The notes under the pieces were generated by a model that saw only the letters and a program-made list of their open reading frames with translations, was not told the DNA's origin and searched no databases. Shown piece by piece: positions 16,266-23,991 of a stretch of 32,892 nt of DNA. The DNA lies in NCBI GenBank assembly GCA_017940955.1, contig JAGAXP010000077.1, positions 1-32,892 of the forward strand, read 5' to 3'. The position numbers and the translations under genes were made by a program. Positions within the stretch are counted from its first letter, which is position 1, and every line of letters begins with the position of its first letter. This DNA comes from Oribacterium sp. GTDB taxonomy: Bacteria; Bacillota_A; Clostridia; Lachnospirales; Lachnospiraceae.

Positions 16266-16502
16266 TCAGATATTGTCATCAACCCTATCCAGACGTCTAC
16301 GATACGGAAGAACAATATCCGCAAAACCAAGACGGATATACTGAAGCCGGTATGGTCTCATATAGGAGATGATATTCCCCTCCCTCCTGTCGACAAAGGT
16401 GCCATTGACACACCTTACTGCCAGTGACTTGTCGTAGTTTATGCACTTGACCGCCAGGGAATTATCATAATTTCCATCGGTGATCTTTTTGTTCTCGCTC
16501 AT
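16266..16502 (-). pseudogene. Carboxylesterase N-terminal remnant
   Basis: The first 45 codons match the N-terminus of the 18250 and 20385 esterases (ENKKITDGNYDNSLAVKCI, then VNGTFV) but about 18 residues into the frame the NYDxSLAVxC block is repeated in tandem, and after ISY the similarity ends and an arginine-rich tail (RRRLDRVDD) closes the frame. The catalytic domain is missing. It sits between two intact amidohydrolase genes, where an intact esterase would complete the alternating esterase/amidohydrolase order seen elsewhere, so it marks a lost array member. Confidence 0.8.
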
Positions 16503-16517
16503 ACCAGAGCACTCTGC

Positions 16518-18170
16518 TTAATTTGCTCTCTTTCCACAGATATACACATCCTTCGGCTTGTTGTGGCTGAAGCCCTCATGCTCTGCCGTAAGCAGGTCGT
16601 TATCGAACACAAGGAAATCCGCATCTTTGCCGACTTCAATGGAACCTTTTCTGGCCTCGATGCCAAGCTGTTTTGCTCCGTTGATGGTATATCCAAGCAT
16701 CATTTCCTCGATGCTCATTTTCTCTTCTGCAGGTGGAAATTCCGCAGATGATCTTGTGTAGTCGTATGACTGGGTTTTTTCGGTAATATTGCGTGTCATT
16801 CCGACTTCCATGCCAAGTAAGGGATTCCAGACCATAAAATCATCGTAGCTTATGTTATCGCTGGACCATGTCACAAGTGCGCCGGTATCCCAGAGCGTCT
16901 TGCAGCGATACTTCTTTGAGCCGCGCTCGGTTCCAAGGAGGCCGGTCGATATCCGGATGTCTTCGGCATTCCACCAAGGCGTGAAATTTGCAATCACGCC
17001 AAGCTTTGCAAAGCGGGGAAGATCCGCGTCGTCCTGAATCTCCAAATGAGCACAGGTAACCCGAACCCGGAAGCTGTCCCCCAGTTCTTTTCTCGCTTGC
17101 TCCACGCCGTCAAGTATGATGCGGGACGCACGATCTCCTACGGTATGCACATGGATATCAAGCCCTTCCGCGTTTAGTTCCTTAAGAATATCCGCGATTT
17201 GCTGCGCGTCAAAGGTGGTAGCTCCCATCTCATTCGTGCCCTCATAGGGATCAACCAAGGCCGCAGTATGATTCCCCAACGTGCCATCCATGATCAGCTT
17301 AAAGGTATGAACCTTCAGATGTTCCGTGGTATACTCTCGGTTAAATCGCTTCAAGCCCTCCATGACTTCTTTCAACTTATATGGATTTGTGAGGATATAG
17401 CAGCCCTCGATATATACAGGCAGCTTTCCCTCTTTGTCCAACTCGCGAAGTACTTTATAAGCCCTCTCATGGAACGCTTCATTCGCCGGAAAACCTGCAT
17501 CAAAGACGCAAGTCACGCCCGCATTGACAGAATAATCGATCCAGCGCATAACCGCTGTTTTAATCTGCTCGTCTGTCACGTCCTTCAAATTGTCAAACTG
17601 GAAGGGCATTGCCGCGGATTCCGTCGCTCTTCCGGTCAGATGCCCGTCTTTGCGCTCATAGACGCTGAGTCCCGGCACGGGATCCGGTGTCTCGTCTGTA
17701 ATCCCGTTCAGGGCAAGAACATTGGAGTTCAGCCATACACTGTGTCCCTCCTCCTCAACAATAATGATCTCCTTTTCCGGGCAAATGGCATCGAGATCCT
17801 CCTTTGTCAGTGCTTCCCCCTTCAGATATTTCCGATCCAGCGTAAATTTGTAGCGCGCAAGGTCGGGATTCTTCCTCATATAGTCCGATATGAAGTCTAA
17901 TGCGCCCTGCTTGCCGTCGCACTCAAAACGCAGACCCATATCTGCAAGCTCATTTCCAGCGCTAAAGGTAATATGGATATGGGTGTCAATAATTCCCGGC
18001 ATAATGAACCTTCCGCCGAGGTCAGTGACCTCTCCCTCATAATCCGCTAACCCGGCCTCGTCTCCCACGTATACGAATTTGCCATCCTTCACCGCGAGAG
18101 CGGTCGCCTGCGGATTGCTCTTATCCGCTGTAAAGATTTTTGCATTTTTGATGATTTTGTCAGCTTTCAT
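16518..18170 (-). CDS. Amidohydrolase_3 family metallohydrolase (YtcJ-like)
   Basis: A 550-residue member of the duplicated set, with His64 and His66 (DTHIHI), Lys291 in FKLIMDGT, His342 in HVHTVGDRA, His375 in CAHLE and Asp438 in WSSDN. AAAGGAGATTAAC precedes the ATG. It lies 79 nt after the 18250 esterase gene in the same orientation, forming an esterase-amidohydrolase pair. A region with NHTAALVDPYEG replaces the KIHTAAMVTPY seen in the 2736 and 14571 copies, and WWNAED replaces WHAGD, so the substrate pocket probably differs from theirs. The debris at 23673-23806 is closest to this copy at DNA level. Confidence 0.93.
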   Translation of the reverse strand: MKADKIIKNAKIFTADKSNPQATALAVKDGKFVYVGDEAGLADYEGEVTDLGGRFIMPGIIDTHIHITFSAGNELADMGLRFECDGKQGALDFISDYMRKNPDLARYKFTLDRKYLKGEALTKEDLDAICPEKEIIIVEEEGHSVWLNSNVLALNGITDETPDPVPGLSVYERKDGHLTGRATESAAMPFQFDNLKDVTDEQIKTAVMRWIDYSVNAGVTCVFDAGFPANEAFHERAYKVLRELDKEGKLPVYIEGCYILTNPYKLKEVMEGLKRFNREYTTEHLKVHTFKLIMDGTLGNHTAALVDPYEGTNEMGATTFDAQQIADILKELNAEGLDIHVHTVGDRASRIILDGVEQARKELGDSFRVRVTCAHLEIQDDADLPRFAKLGVIANFTPWWNAEDIRISTGLLGTERGSKKYRCKTLWDTGALVTWSSDNISYDDFMVWNPLLGMEVGMTRNITEKTQSYDYTRSSAEFPPAEEKMSIEEMMLGYTINGAKQLGIEARKGSIEVGKDADFLVFDNDLLTAEHEGFSHNKPKDVYICGKRAN

Positions 18171-18249
18171 GTTAATCTCCTTTCGCTATTACATTATTTG
18201 TTACTGTCTATGTGAGAGTTCTTGACCATAATGCTCTTTGAGGAGCCTG

Positions 18250-19854
18250 TTAGATACAGTAATACTTAGTCAGAAAATAAGTTCTGTCCCAATCCACGAT
18301 CTGTCTATCGGCTTCCTTTTCCGAATGGATATTGAACTCATCAAAGATCATGATCTGCTTGTTTGTAAGGTCGTAAAGCGGCCATTCCTTTACCTTTCCA
18401 TCCGGCGAAATATTCGCACCAAGCGAAGGATTGCCGGTCTTTGCAAACTGAACCCACATCTTGCGCATAGTCTTACCGAAGGTCTCATCAAATCTTCTTC
18501 CAGTACAGAAAGTCTCCTCGGGATGGTTGAATACGGTAGAAAGCTCTATGGCATGTCCGCTTCTCATGAGTGGCACAGAGGATTCCGGAGTGAAGAAATA
18601 TGTGTAAGCTTTGCCGCCCGCCATGGTCTGGTTCTCCGACATTCTAAACACCGGCGCGATAAACACTATCTGGTCAAAAAGCCGGCTGTCACATGTATAC
18701 TCAGGAGTCACATCTTTTGCGTCCTTACAGTAGCTCTCAACCAGCGATTTCTCATCCTCTGTAAGTTGATTAAGCTTCCTCGCCTTTCGATCCGCGGCAA
18801 ATATCTCATAGCCTTCCAGCCCGAAGCCGTACACAAAATAACCCAGTTCATCCTTGGTGCATCCCATCATAAAATCTATATCTCTAACTTCGCCCTTCGC
18901 GTAAGCCTCATACGGGTCGAGCGGAAGGATCCTGCCATCCCGTTCCGCCCATACTCGCAATGAGAGCAAAGCGCCCTCTGTTTTCACCAGAGCGTCGATA
19001 TCGACCTTCTGCAGGTCGGCAACGGTCTTGCAACCGAGCGCTTCCATCACTTCATTCGTACATGCGATAGATTCCTCCGTAGACCGCGTGAATACGGGTG
19101 AACCACTCTGGGCTATGACACGCTGGAAATACTCGTGGGAACCTTTGATCAACGGAAGCAGCGTCACGCTTCCACCACCTGCAGACTGACCGAAGATCGT
19201 CACATTTTGAGGATCGCCGCCGAAAGCCGCAATATTCTCATGGACCCATTTCAGCGCCATCACCTGATCCAGAAGACCCAGATTCTGAGCATCCGGGTAG
19301 TCCCCTCCATCCGGCAGGTGTGACAGATGCATAAAGCCGAAGGCATTCATCCTGTATTCGATGGAGACAAGGATTATATCCGGATTCTCTTTGACAAAAC
19401 TGGTGCCTTCCTCACGCGGCTCAGCCGTACCGCCTATCTCAAAAGCGCCTCCGTGTATCCAGACCATGACCGGCCTCTTTTCCGCGTTGCCAGTGGATTT
19501 CCATACGTTCAGATACAAGCAGTCCTCACTCTGAGGATAAAGAGAACCCAGCTGGCTGACATTTCCGTCCTGGCGGGGAGCTTTCCCGAAGTAGTAAGCC
19601 TCGTAAACTCCGTCATCAGGAACACAGTCCACCGGAGCTTTCCAGCGTAAATCTCCAACAGGCTGCTTTCCGACAAAAGGGATGCCCTTGAAGGCAATGA
19701 CATCCTCATTCGTCTTTTTGCCTACAAAAGTGCCATTGATACACGTCACCGCCAGGGTCTTGTCGTAATTACCGTCAGTAATCTTTCTGTTCTCGCCATA
19801 AAGAGCTCTCATCCTCTCTCTTGCTTCATCGATGTTTGCGTCTAATATACCCAT
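18250..19854 (-). CDS. Type-B carboxylesterase
   Basis: A 534-residue esterase with HGG (134-136), SEDCLYLN, nucleophile Ser224 in FGQSAGGGS, Glu336 in CTKDEL and His434 in GHAIEL, a full catalytic set. GAAAGGAGCG precedes the ATG. It is roughly 70-75% identical to the 20385 esterase, with an almost identical C-terminal motif (HPEETFCTGR, FDETF.KTMRKMWVQFAKTG), so the two arose by a fairly recent duplication. Differences cluster around the acyl-pocket helices (residues 250-400), where substrate choice is decided in this family. An amidohydrolase remnant lies just upstream and an intact amidohydrolase just downstream. Confidence 0.93.
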   Translation of the reverse strand: MGILDANIDEARERMRALYGENRKITDGNYDKTLAVTCINGTFVGKKTNEDVIAFKGIPFVGKQPVGDLRWKAPVDCVPDDGVYEAYYFGKAPRQDGNVSQLGSLYPQSEDCLYLNVWKSTGNAEKRPVMVWIHGGAFEIGGTAEPREEGTSFVKENPDIILVSIEYRMNAFGFMHLSHLPDGGDYPDAQNLGLLDQVMALKWVHENIAAFGGDPQNVTIFGQSAGGGSVTLLPLIKGSHEYFQRVIAQSGSPVFTRSTEESIACTNEVMEALGCKTVADLQKVDIDALVKTEGALLSLRVWAERDGRILPLDPYEAYAKGEVRDIDFMMGCTKDELGYFVYGFGLEGYEIFAADRKARKLNQLTEDEKSLVESYCKDAKDVTPEYTCDSRLFDQIVFIAPVFRMSENQTMAGGKAYTYFFTPESSVPLMRSGHAIELSTVFNHPEETFCTGRRFDETFGKTMRKMWVQFAKTGNPSLGANISPDGKVKEWPLYDLTNKQIMIFDEFNIHSEKEADRQIVDWDRTYFLTKYYCI

Positions 19855-19875
19855 TATTTTTCGCTCCTTTCATTT

Positions 19876-20270
19876 TTATTTCATCTTCCCTTTGTAATAC
19901 ACATTCCACGGAATGTTGAAGCTGAAGCCCTCATGCTCCGCTGTGAGCAGGTCGTTTTCAAACACGAGGAAATCCGCTTCCTTACCGACAGTTATAGAGC
20001 CCATGTCAGCCTCCACACCGAGTTGTTTTGCGCCATTGATGGTATAACCCAGGATCATTTCCTCAATGCTCATCTTCTCACTGGCAGGAGGAAATTCCTC
20101 AGTAGTCCTTTCGAGTTCTTTGTAATTGGTCTTTTCGTTGATCCATTGTGTCATACCAACCTCCATGCCTAGACGAACTTGCCGTCCTTCACCGCAAGTG
20201 CGGTGGCCCTAAGCTTATCCTTTTCTGATGTAAAGATTTTTGCGTTTTTTATGATTTGATCTACTTTCAA
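19876..20270 (-). pseudogene. Amidohydrolase_3 remnant with large internal deletion
   Basis: Reading from the right, codons for (L/M)KVDQIIKNAKIF, then ATALAVKDGKFV, match the first 33 residues of the intact paralogs. The next bases jump straight to LGMEVGMTQWI, corresponding to about residue 453, and continue to a normal C-terminus. About 420 codons with all catalytic residues are missing, and the junction (near 20170) is out of frame with an immediate TAG. The original ATG is TTG here, though GAGGAGA remains upstream. A 96-codon frame over the C-terminal part could still be translated from ATG 20166 but would be only the non-catalytic domain. Confidence 0.9.
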
Positions 20271-20384
20271 TTCAAATCTCCTCTAATAGTGCTAAATATT
20301 ATCTGGCTCCTTCTTTATTTCATATTTTCTCCTATGAGGGTAGGAAAACCATACACGTCCAGTATGTTTAAATGATCGGGACTG

Positions 20385-22019
20385 TCATAGAACGTAATAC
20401 TTGGTCAGGAAATACGTCCTGTCCCAATCTACGATCTTTAACTCAGCTTCCTTTGCCACATGGATATCAAACTCATCAAATACCATCACGTACTTGTTCG
20501 TGAGGTCGTACACCGGCCACTCCTTGGCTTTACCGTCAGGGGAGATGTCCGCTGAAAGCGAAGGATCACCGGTCTTGGCAAACTGAACCCACATTTTCCT
20601 CATGGTTTTGGAGAAGGTCTCGTCAAAAATCCTTCCAGTGCAAAAGGTCTCCTCCGGATGGTTGAATACGGTGGAAAGCTCGATGGCATGTCCGCTTCTC
20701 ATGACCGGGTCGGAAGATTCCACTGTAAAGTAGTAATTATACGATTTACCACCCGCCATGGTCTGATTCTCAGCCGTTCTGATGGGCGGTGCATTGAACC
20801 AGATCTGATCCAGCAGACGTGATGCGGGCTCGAAGCTCTCGCCCTTGACATCCTTACTGAAACTTTCCGCCAGTGCCTTCTCTGCCTCAGTAAGCTGAGC
20901 CATCTTCTCTGCCTTGCGTTCCTCAGCCCACAAGGTAAAACCTTCTACACCCATACAAAATGCAAAATAGTTGAATTCGTCCTTGGTGCAACCCTGCATG
21001 AAATCCACATCCTTTGCCGCGCCCTTTGCGTAAGCCTCATAAGTATCCAGCGGCAGGAACTTACCGTCACGCTCTGGTGCTGTGCGCATGCCAAGCACGT
21101 TAGAAGCTGTTATCAAAAGCTTATCTACATCGACATTCTGCAAATCCGCAACCGTTTTGCAGCCCAGTGCATCCAGCAGTATATTCGTACTCGCGATGGA
21201 CTCCTCCGTAGACTTGCTAAAGGAGGGTGATCCGCTCTCGGCAATTACGCGGCGAATATACTGGTGTGAGCCTTTTACGAGTGGAAGAAGGCTGACACTA
21301 CCGCCGCCTGCCGACTGGCCAAAGATCGTCACGTTGTCAGGATCGCCTCCGAAAGCCGCAATGTTCTCATGTACCCACTTTAGAGCCATGATCTGATCCA
21401 TGAGTCCGAGATTCTGCGCGTCCGGATAATCCTTGCCGTCCGGAAGATGGGACAGATGGATAAAACCGAAAACGGTCAACCTATACTCAATGGAAACAAG
21501 GATTACATCCGGGTTTTCTTTGACAAAATTGGTGCCCTCCTCCCGCGGCTCAGCCGTGCCGCCGATCTCAAATGCGCCGCCATGTATCCATACCATGACC
21601 GCCTTTTTCTCCGAAGCGCATGAATGCGCTGCATTTGCGTCAGCCGTGTCAATGTTCTCTGCTTTCCATACATTCAGATATAAACAGTCCTCACTTTGTG
21701 GATAAAGGGAACCCATCTGGCTGGTGTTTCCCACCTGACGGGGACATTTCGGGAAGAAGTAGGCCTCGTACACGCCGTCATCCGAAACACAGTCCACCGG
21801 AGCCTTCCAGCGATATTCCCCGACAGGCTGCCTGCCAACATAGGGGATGCCTTTGTAGGCAACGATATTCTCATCCGTCTTTTTGCCAACAAAAGTGCCG
21901 TTGATACACTTTACAGCCAACGACTTGTCATAATTGTCATCGGTGATTTTTTTGTTCTCGCCGTACAGCGCTCTCATTTTCTCTGTTGCTTCTTGAATGT
22001 CCATATCAAATACACTCAT
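20385..22019 (-). CDS. Type-B carboxylesterase
   Basis: A 544-residue esterase with SEDCLYLN, HGG (146-148), Ser236 in FGQSAGGGS, Glu348 in CTKDEF and His444 in GHAIEL. It carries a 10-residue insert rich in Ala and Asp (ENIDTADANAAHSCASEKK, about 121-139) compared with the 18250 paralog, in a surface loop before the oxyanion strand. AAAGGAAAA precedes the ATG. It is the first gene of the minus-strand array that ends at the 14531 terminator, so the array promoter should lie just upstream, where an inverted repeat is found at 22049-22068. Cytoplasmic; substrate unknown. Confidence 0.93.
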   Translation of the reverse strand: MSVFDMDIQEATEKMRALYGENKKITDDNYDKSLAVKCINGTFVGKKTDENIVAYKGIPYVGRQPVGEYRWKAPVDCVSDDGVYEAYFFPKCPRQVGNTSQMGSLYPQSEDCLYLNVWKAENIDTADANAAHSCASEKKAVMVWIHGGAFEIGGTAEPREEGTNFVKENPDVILVSIEYRLTVFGFIHLSHLPDGKDYPDAQNLGLMDQIMALKWVHENIAAFGGDPDNVTIFGQSAGGGSVSLLPLVKGSHQYIRRVIAESGSPSFSKSTEESIASTNILLDALGCKTVADLQNVDVDKLLITASNVLGMRTAPERDGKFLPLDTYEAYAKGAAKDVDFMQGCTKDEFNYFAFCMGVEGFTLWAEERKAEKMAQLTEAEKALAESFSKDVKGESFEPASRLLDQIWFNAPPIRTAENQTMAGGKSYNYYFTVESSDPVMRSGHAIELSTVFNHPEETFCTGRIFDETFSKTMRKMWVQFAKTGDPSLSADISPDGKAKEWPVYDLTNKYVMVFDEFDIHVAKEAELKIVDWDRTYFLTKYYVL

Positions 22020-22048
22020 TGTCCCATTTTCCTTTCTTTTATTTCTAA

Positions 22049-22078
22049 TTGTCAGTTCCCACTGACAACAATGTCAGA
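22049..22078. promoter_or_regulatory. Candidate operator upstream of the esterase array
   Basis: TTGTCAGT and ACTGACAA form a perfect palindrome (8-bp arms, 4-nt spacer) 30 nt before the start codon of the first array gene. An extra half-site TGTCAGA follows at 22072-22078. The same arm sequence occurs at 11883-11906. A repressor or activator site is likely; the regulator is not identified. Confidence 0.55.
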
Positions 22079-22139
22079 CTTTCTTGAATTATCATTGTCA
22101 TTCGTGCAGTTGCTCCTGTTTTTGTAAAGCTTAAGAGTG

Positions 22140-22394
22140 AAGCTGAGTATCATCTCATACCATCCTTCACTACAAGCTTGTTGCTTAAGCAGTAGAATGA
22201 TGAAAACATTAAAGCTGGCCGTGTTCTCCTAGAACCTTGCATTTGTTCTAAAGTAAGCCATCAAATTACTCATTTGCAGCATTCGTTTTACGCAGGTTGA
22301 AGCTCACGTTCGTGTGAAACACCCAATAGATTAAATAGGCAATAAGTAAAACTGGTATTGACCATTGCTGATATATCTCAAAGGAGTTTCTATC
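22140..22394 (+). other. Non-coding flank of an IS110 remnant, possible left end / guide-RNA region
   Basis: This 255-bp stretch has no open frame of note and lies directly before the degenerate IS110 transposase start. It contains hairpin-forming segments such as GTGAAG...CTTCAC (around 22137-22178) and CACG-TTCG-TG (around 22308-22320). IS110 elements of the IS621 type place their left end and bridge RNA gene at this position relative to the transposase. I infer, without a structure comparison, that this may be such a region. Confidence 0.4.
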
Positions 22395-22610
22395 ATGATG
22401 AATGCAGTAGGTATTGATGTTTCAAAAAGTAAGAGTACTGTCACAATCCGAAGACCGGCATCTATGGCATTCATGTTTTGATGTCTTAAATTCAACCTGT
22501 ATAAAATTTTCAAAGTTCATCAATTTCCGCTCAACTATTTATTAGCAGACTTAATAAAATCATTACTTTTGAATGTGTCAGTTCGACTGGTACTCAAAAC
22601 AGATGTATGG
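22395..22610 (+). mobile_element. IS110-family transposase remnant
   Basis: After AAGGAG, the frame MNAVGIDVSKSKSTVTIRRP matches the RuvC-like N-terminus of IS110 transposases, including the first catalytic Asp in GIDVSK. It stops at 22479-22481. Beyond, broken pieces such as FDVLNSTCIKFSKFI in another frame resemble the following segment of the same family. The rest of the transposase is absent, so the element is dead. It lies just left of the duplicated two-component leader. Confidence 0.75.
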
Positions 22611-22701
22611 CCTGCATTTATAATATAGATGTTAATGATATTTCAAACGTCTCTCAAGAGGGGGTGCCAGATTGCCACTCCCCATTATATAAATAAGAAT
22701 C

Positions 22702-22730
22702 TTGCTTTTGTTCTTTTCATTACTTATATT
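22702..22730 (+). promoter_or_regulatory. Promoter of the truncated two-component cassette
   Basis: TTGCTT, 17 nt, TATATT. The same boxes and spacing are kept in the complete cassette at 27625-27653, within a leader of about 150 bp that is alike in both (22611-22756 and 27536-27679). Confidence 0.7.
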
Positions 22731-22756
22731 TAGTTTAATAAGAGGAGAATCCCGAA

Positions 22757-22945
22757 ATGAATAAGCTACTAGCACTCAATTCCCGAACAAATGTAGTGTA
22801 TTTGACCGCATACAGCGAATACTCTTTGGACGCATGGAGCACGGGAGCCAGCGGCTTCATGCTCAAGCCGATCACACATGAGGGCGTTCTGGCGCAGCTT
22901 AATAACCTGCGGTATCCGTTCCTCACCGGAGGAGTATGTATATGA
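22757..22945 (+). pseudogene. Truncated response regulator (copy 1)
   Basis: The 62-codon frame equals the last third of the 27680 response regulator: NSRTNVVYLTAYSEYSLDAW, GASGFMLKPIT and NLRYPF are shared. The helix-turn-helix domain, the acidic pocket and the phosphoacceptor Asp are gone through an internal deletion just after the start codon, yet the leader, ribosome binding site (AGAGGAG) and start survive. Its stop overlaps the next start (ATGA), as in the complete copy. It cannot bind DNA or be phosphorylated. Confidence 0.88.
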
Positions 22946-23769
22946 ACGACTTTTCTCTGCTTGATTTCTTCATGGCCAGCATTTCGTTTTCGCTGGCGGT
23001 TCTGGGGCTTGTGATCGCTGTTATCATGCCGCTGATCGACAGGTGGAGCAGACGCTTCTTCATAATTCTCTTCATCGATCTTGTGCTGTGTATGACCCTT
23101 TTTATCGTCAATGCGATCATCTGCTTAGAACCGGTAACAGTGAACACCCAATTAATATTATGGTTTTTTGAGTCTCTGTTCCTCTCAATCCCGATTCCCA
23201 TGTTCACAATTTATCTCCTGCATTGCTGCGGAGAAAACATGAAAGGCAGCACCTTATTACGCTCTGAGATTTCACTTTGGATTGTTTATTTCATTTTGCT
23301 CGTCTTCTCACAGTTCACGACCAACTTTTTCTATATAACGCCGGACGAACAGTTTGAGACCGCACCCTGGTATTCGCTGCTGATCGTTCCCCCGTTTGTG
23401 GGCATGGTATTGAACCTTGCAGGCGTGATCAGAAGATGGAACGGTTTATCCAGATATAATCAATGCGCGTTTTTCTTCTTTCTACTCCCTTTTACAACTG
23501 CCCTATTCATTCATGTTGTCGTCGTGAATTTCCAGATTTTAACTATCGGCATAACGATTTCCGTGCTTTCATTGTTCTTCGTGATCCTTGCGAACCAGAG
23601 TGAGGAGTATATGCGCCAGCTGCAGGAAAATGTCCGGCTTCAGGCCAGTATCCTGCAGCTGCAGATGCGCCATCATAATCCGCTAACCCGGACTCGTCTC
23701 CCACGTATACGAATTTGCCATCCTTCACCGCGAGAGCGGTCGCCTACGGATTGCTCTTATCCGATGTAA
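22942..23769 (+). pseudogene. Truncated 7TM sensor histidine kinase (copy 1)
   Basis: Residues 1 to about 243 are a full copy of the 7TM sensing region of the 28276 kinase, with seven hydrophobic helices and the connecting QLQENVRLQASILQLQMR segment. The match ends at 23671, just before the phosphoacceptor motif RPHFIFN, where reversed amidohydrolase sequence begins; the last 33 codons are read from that debris. The frame remains open from an ATGA-coupled start, so a membrane sensor without kinase domain could still be made. The start is set by analogy with the complete copy. Confidence 0.88.
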
Positions 23770-23806
23770 AGATTTTTGCGTTCCTGATAATCTTATCTGC
23801 TTTCAT
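23673..23806 (-). pseudogene. Amidohydrolase_3 N-terminal fragment
   Basis: The minus strand reads MKADKIIRNAKIFTSDKSNP, stop, ATALAVKDGKFVYVGDESG, matching the start of the 16518 gene. Codon 21 (Gln in the paralogs) is TAG. The fragment is cut off at the junction with the truncated kinase after about 44 codons. AAGGAAATAAGTAC still lies before the ATG. Confidence 0.88.
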
Positions 23807-23842
23807 GTACTTATTTCCTTCATTTAAAAAAACAATCTTTCT

Positions 23843-23965
23843 TTACTTCCTGAATACCGTATTTCCCCGGAATACGGTTTCGAGCACCTTAATGTCCTGG
23901 ATCTGTTCTTCCGGAGTGTTCTCGATGTCACTGTCTAAAACAACAAGTTCCGCAGATTTCCCGAA
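23843..23965 (-). pseudogene. Amidohydrolase_3 C-terminal fragment
   Basis: The minus strand reads GKSAELVVLDSDIEN, EQIQDIKVLETVF and ends RGNTVFRK with TAA, matching the last 40 residues of the 25790 enzyme. Only this tail survives. With the 23673 fragment it shows that two further amidohydrolase genes once stood here and were lost when the truncated two-component cassette was joined in. Confidence 0.85.
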
Positions 23966-23991
23966 CCCTCAAATCCCTCCTGGATTTTATC

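Noticed and set aside
17199..17900. 233-codon plus-strand frame opposite the 16518 amidohydrolase.
   Set aside because: Antisense shadow; the minus strand carries all metal-binding motifs, and no ribosome binding site precedes the plus frame.
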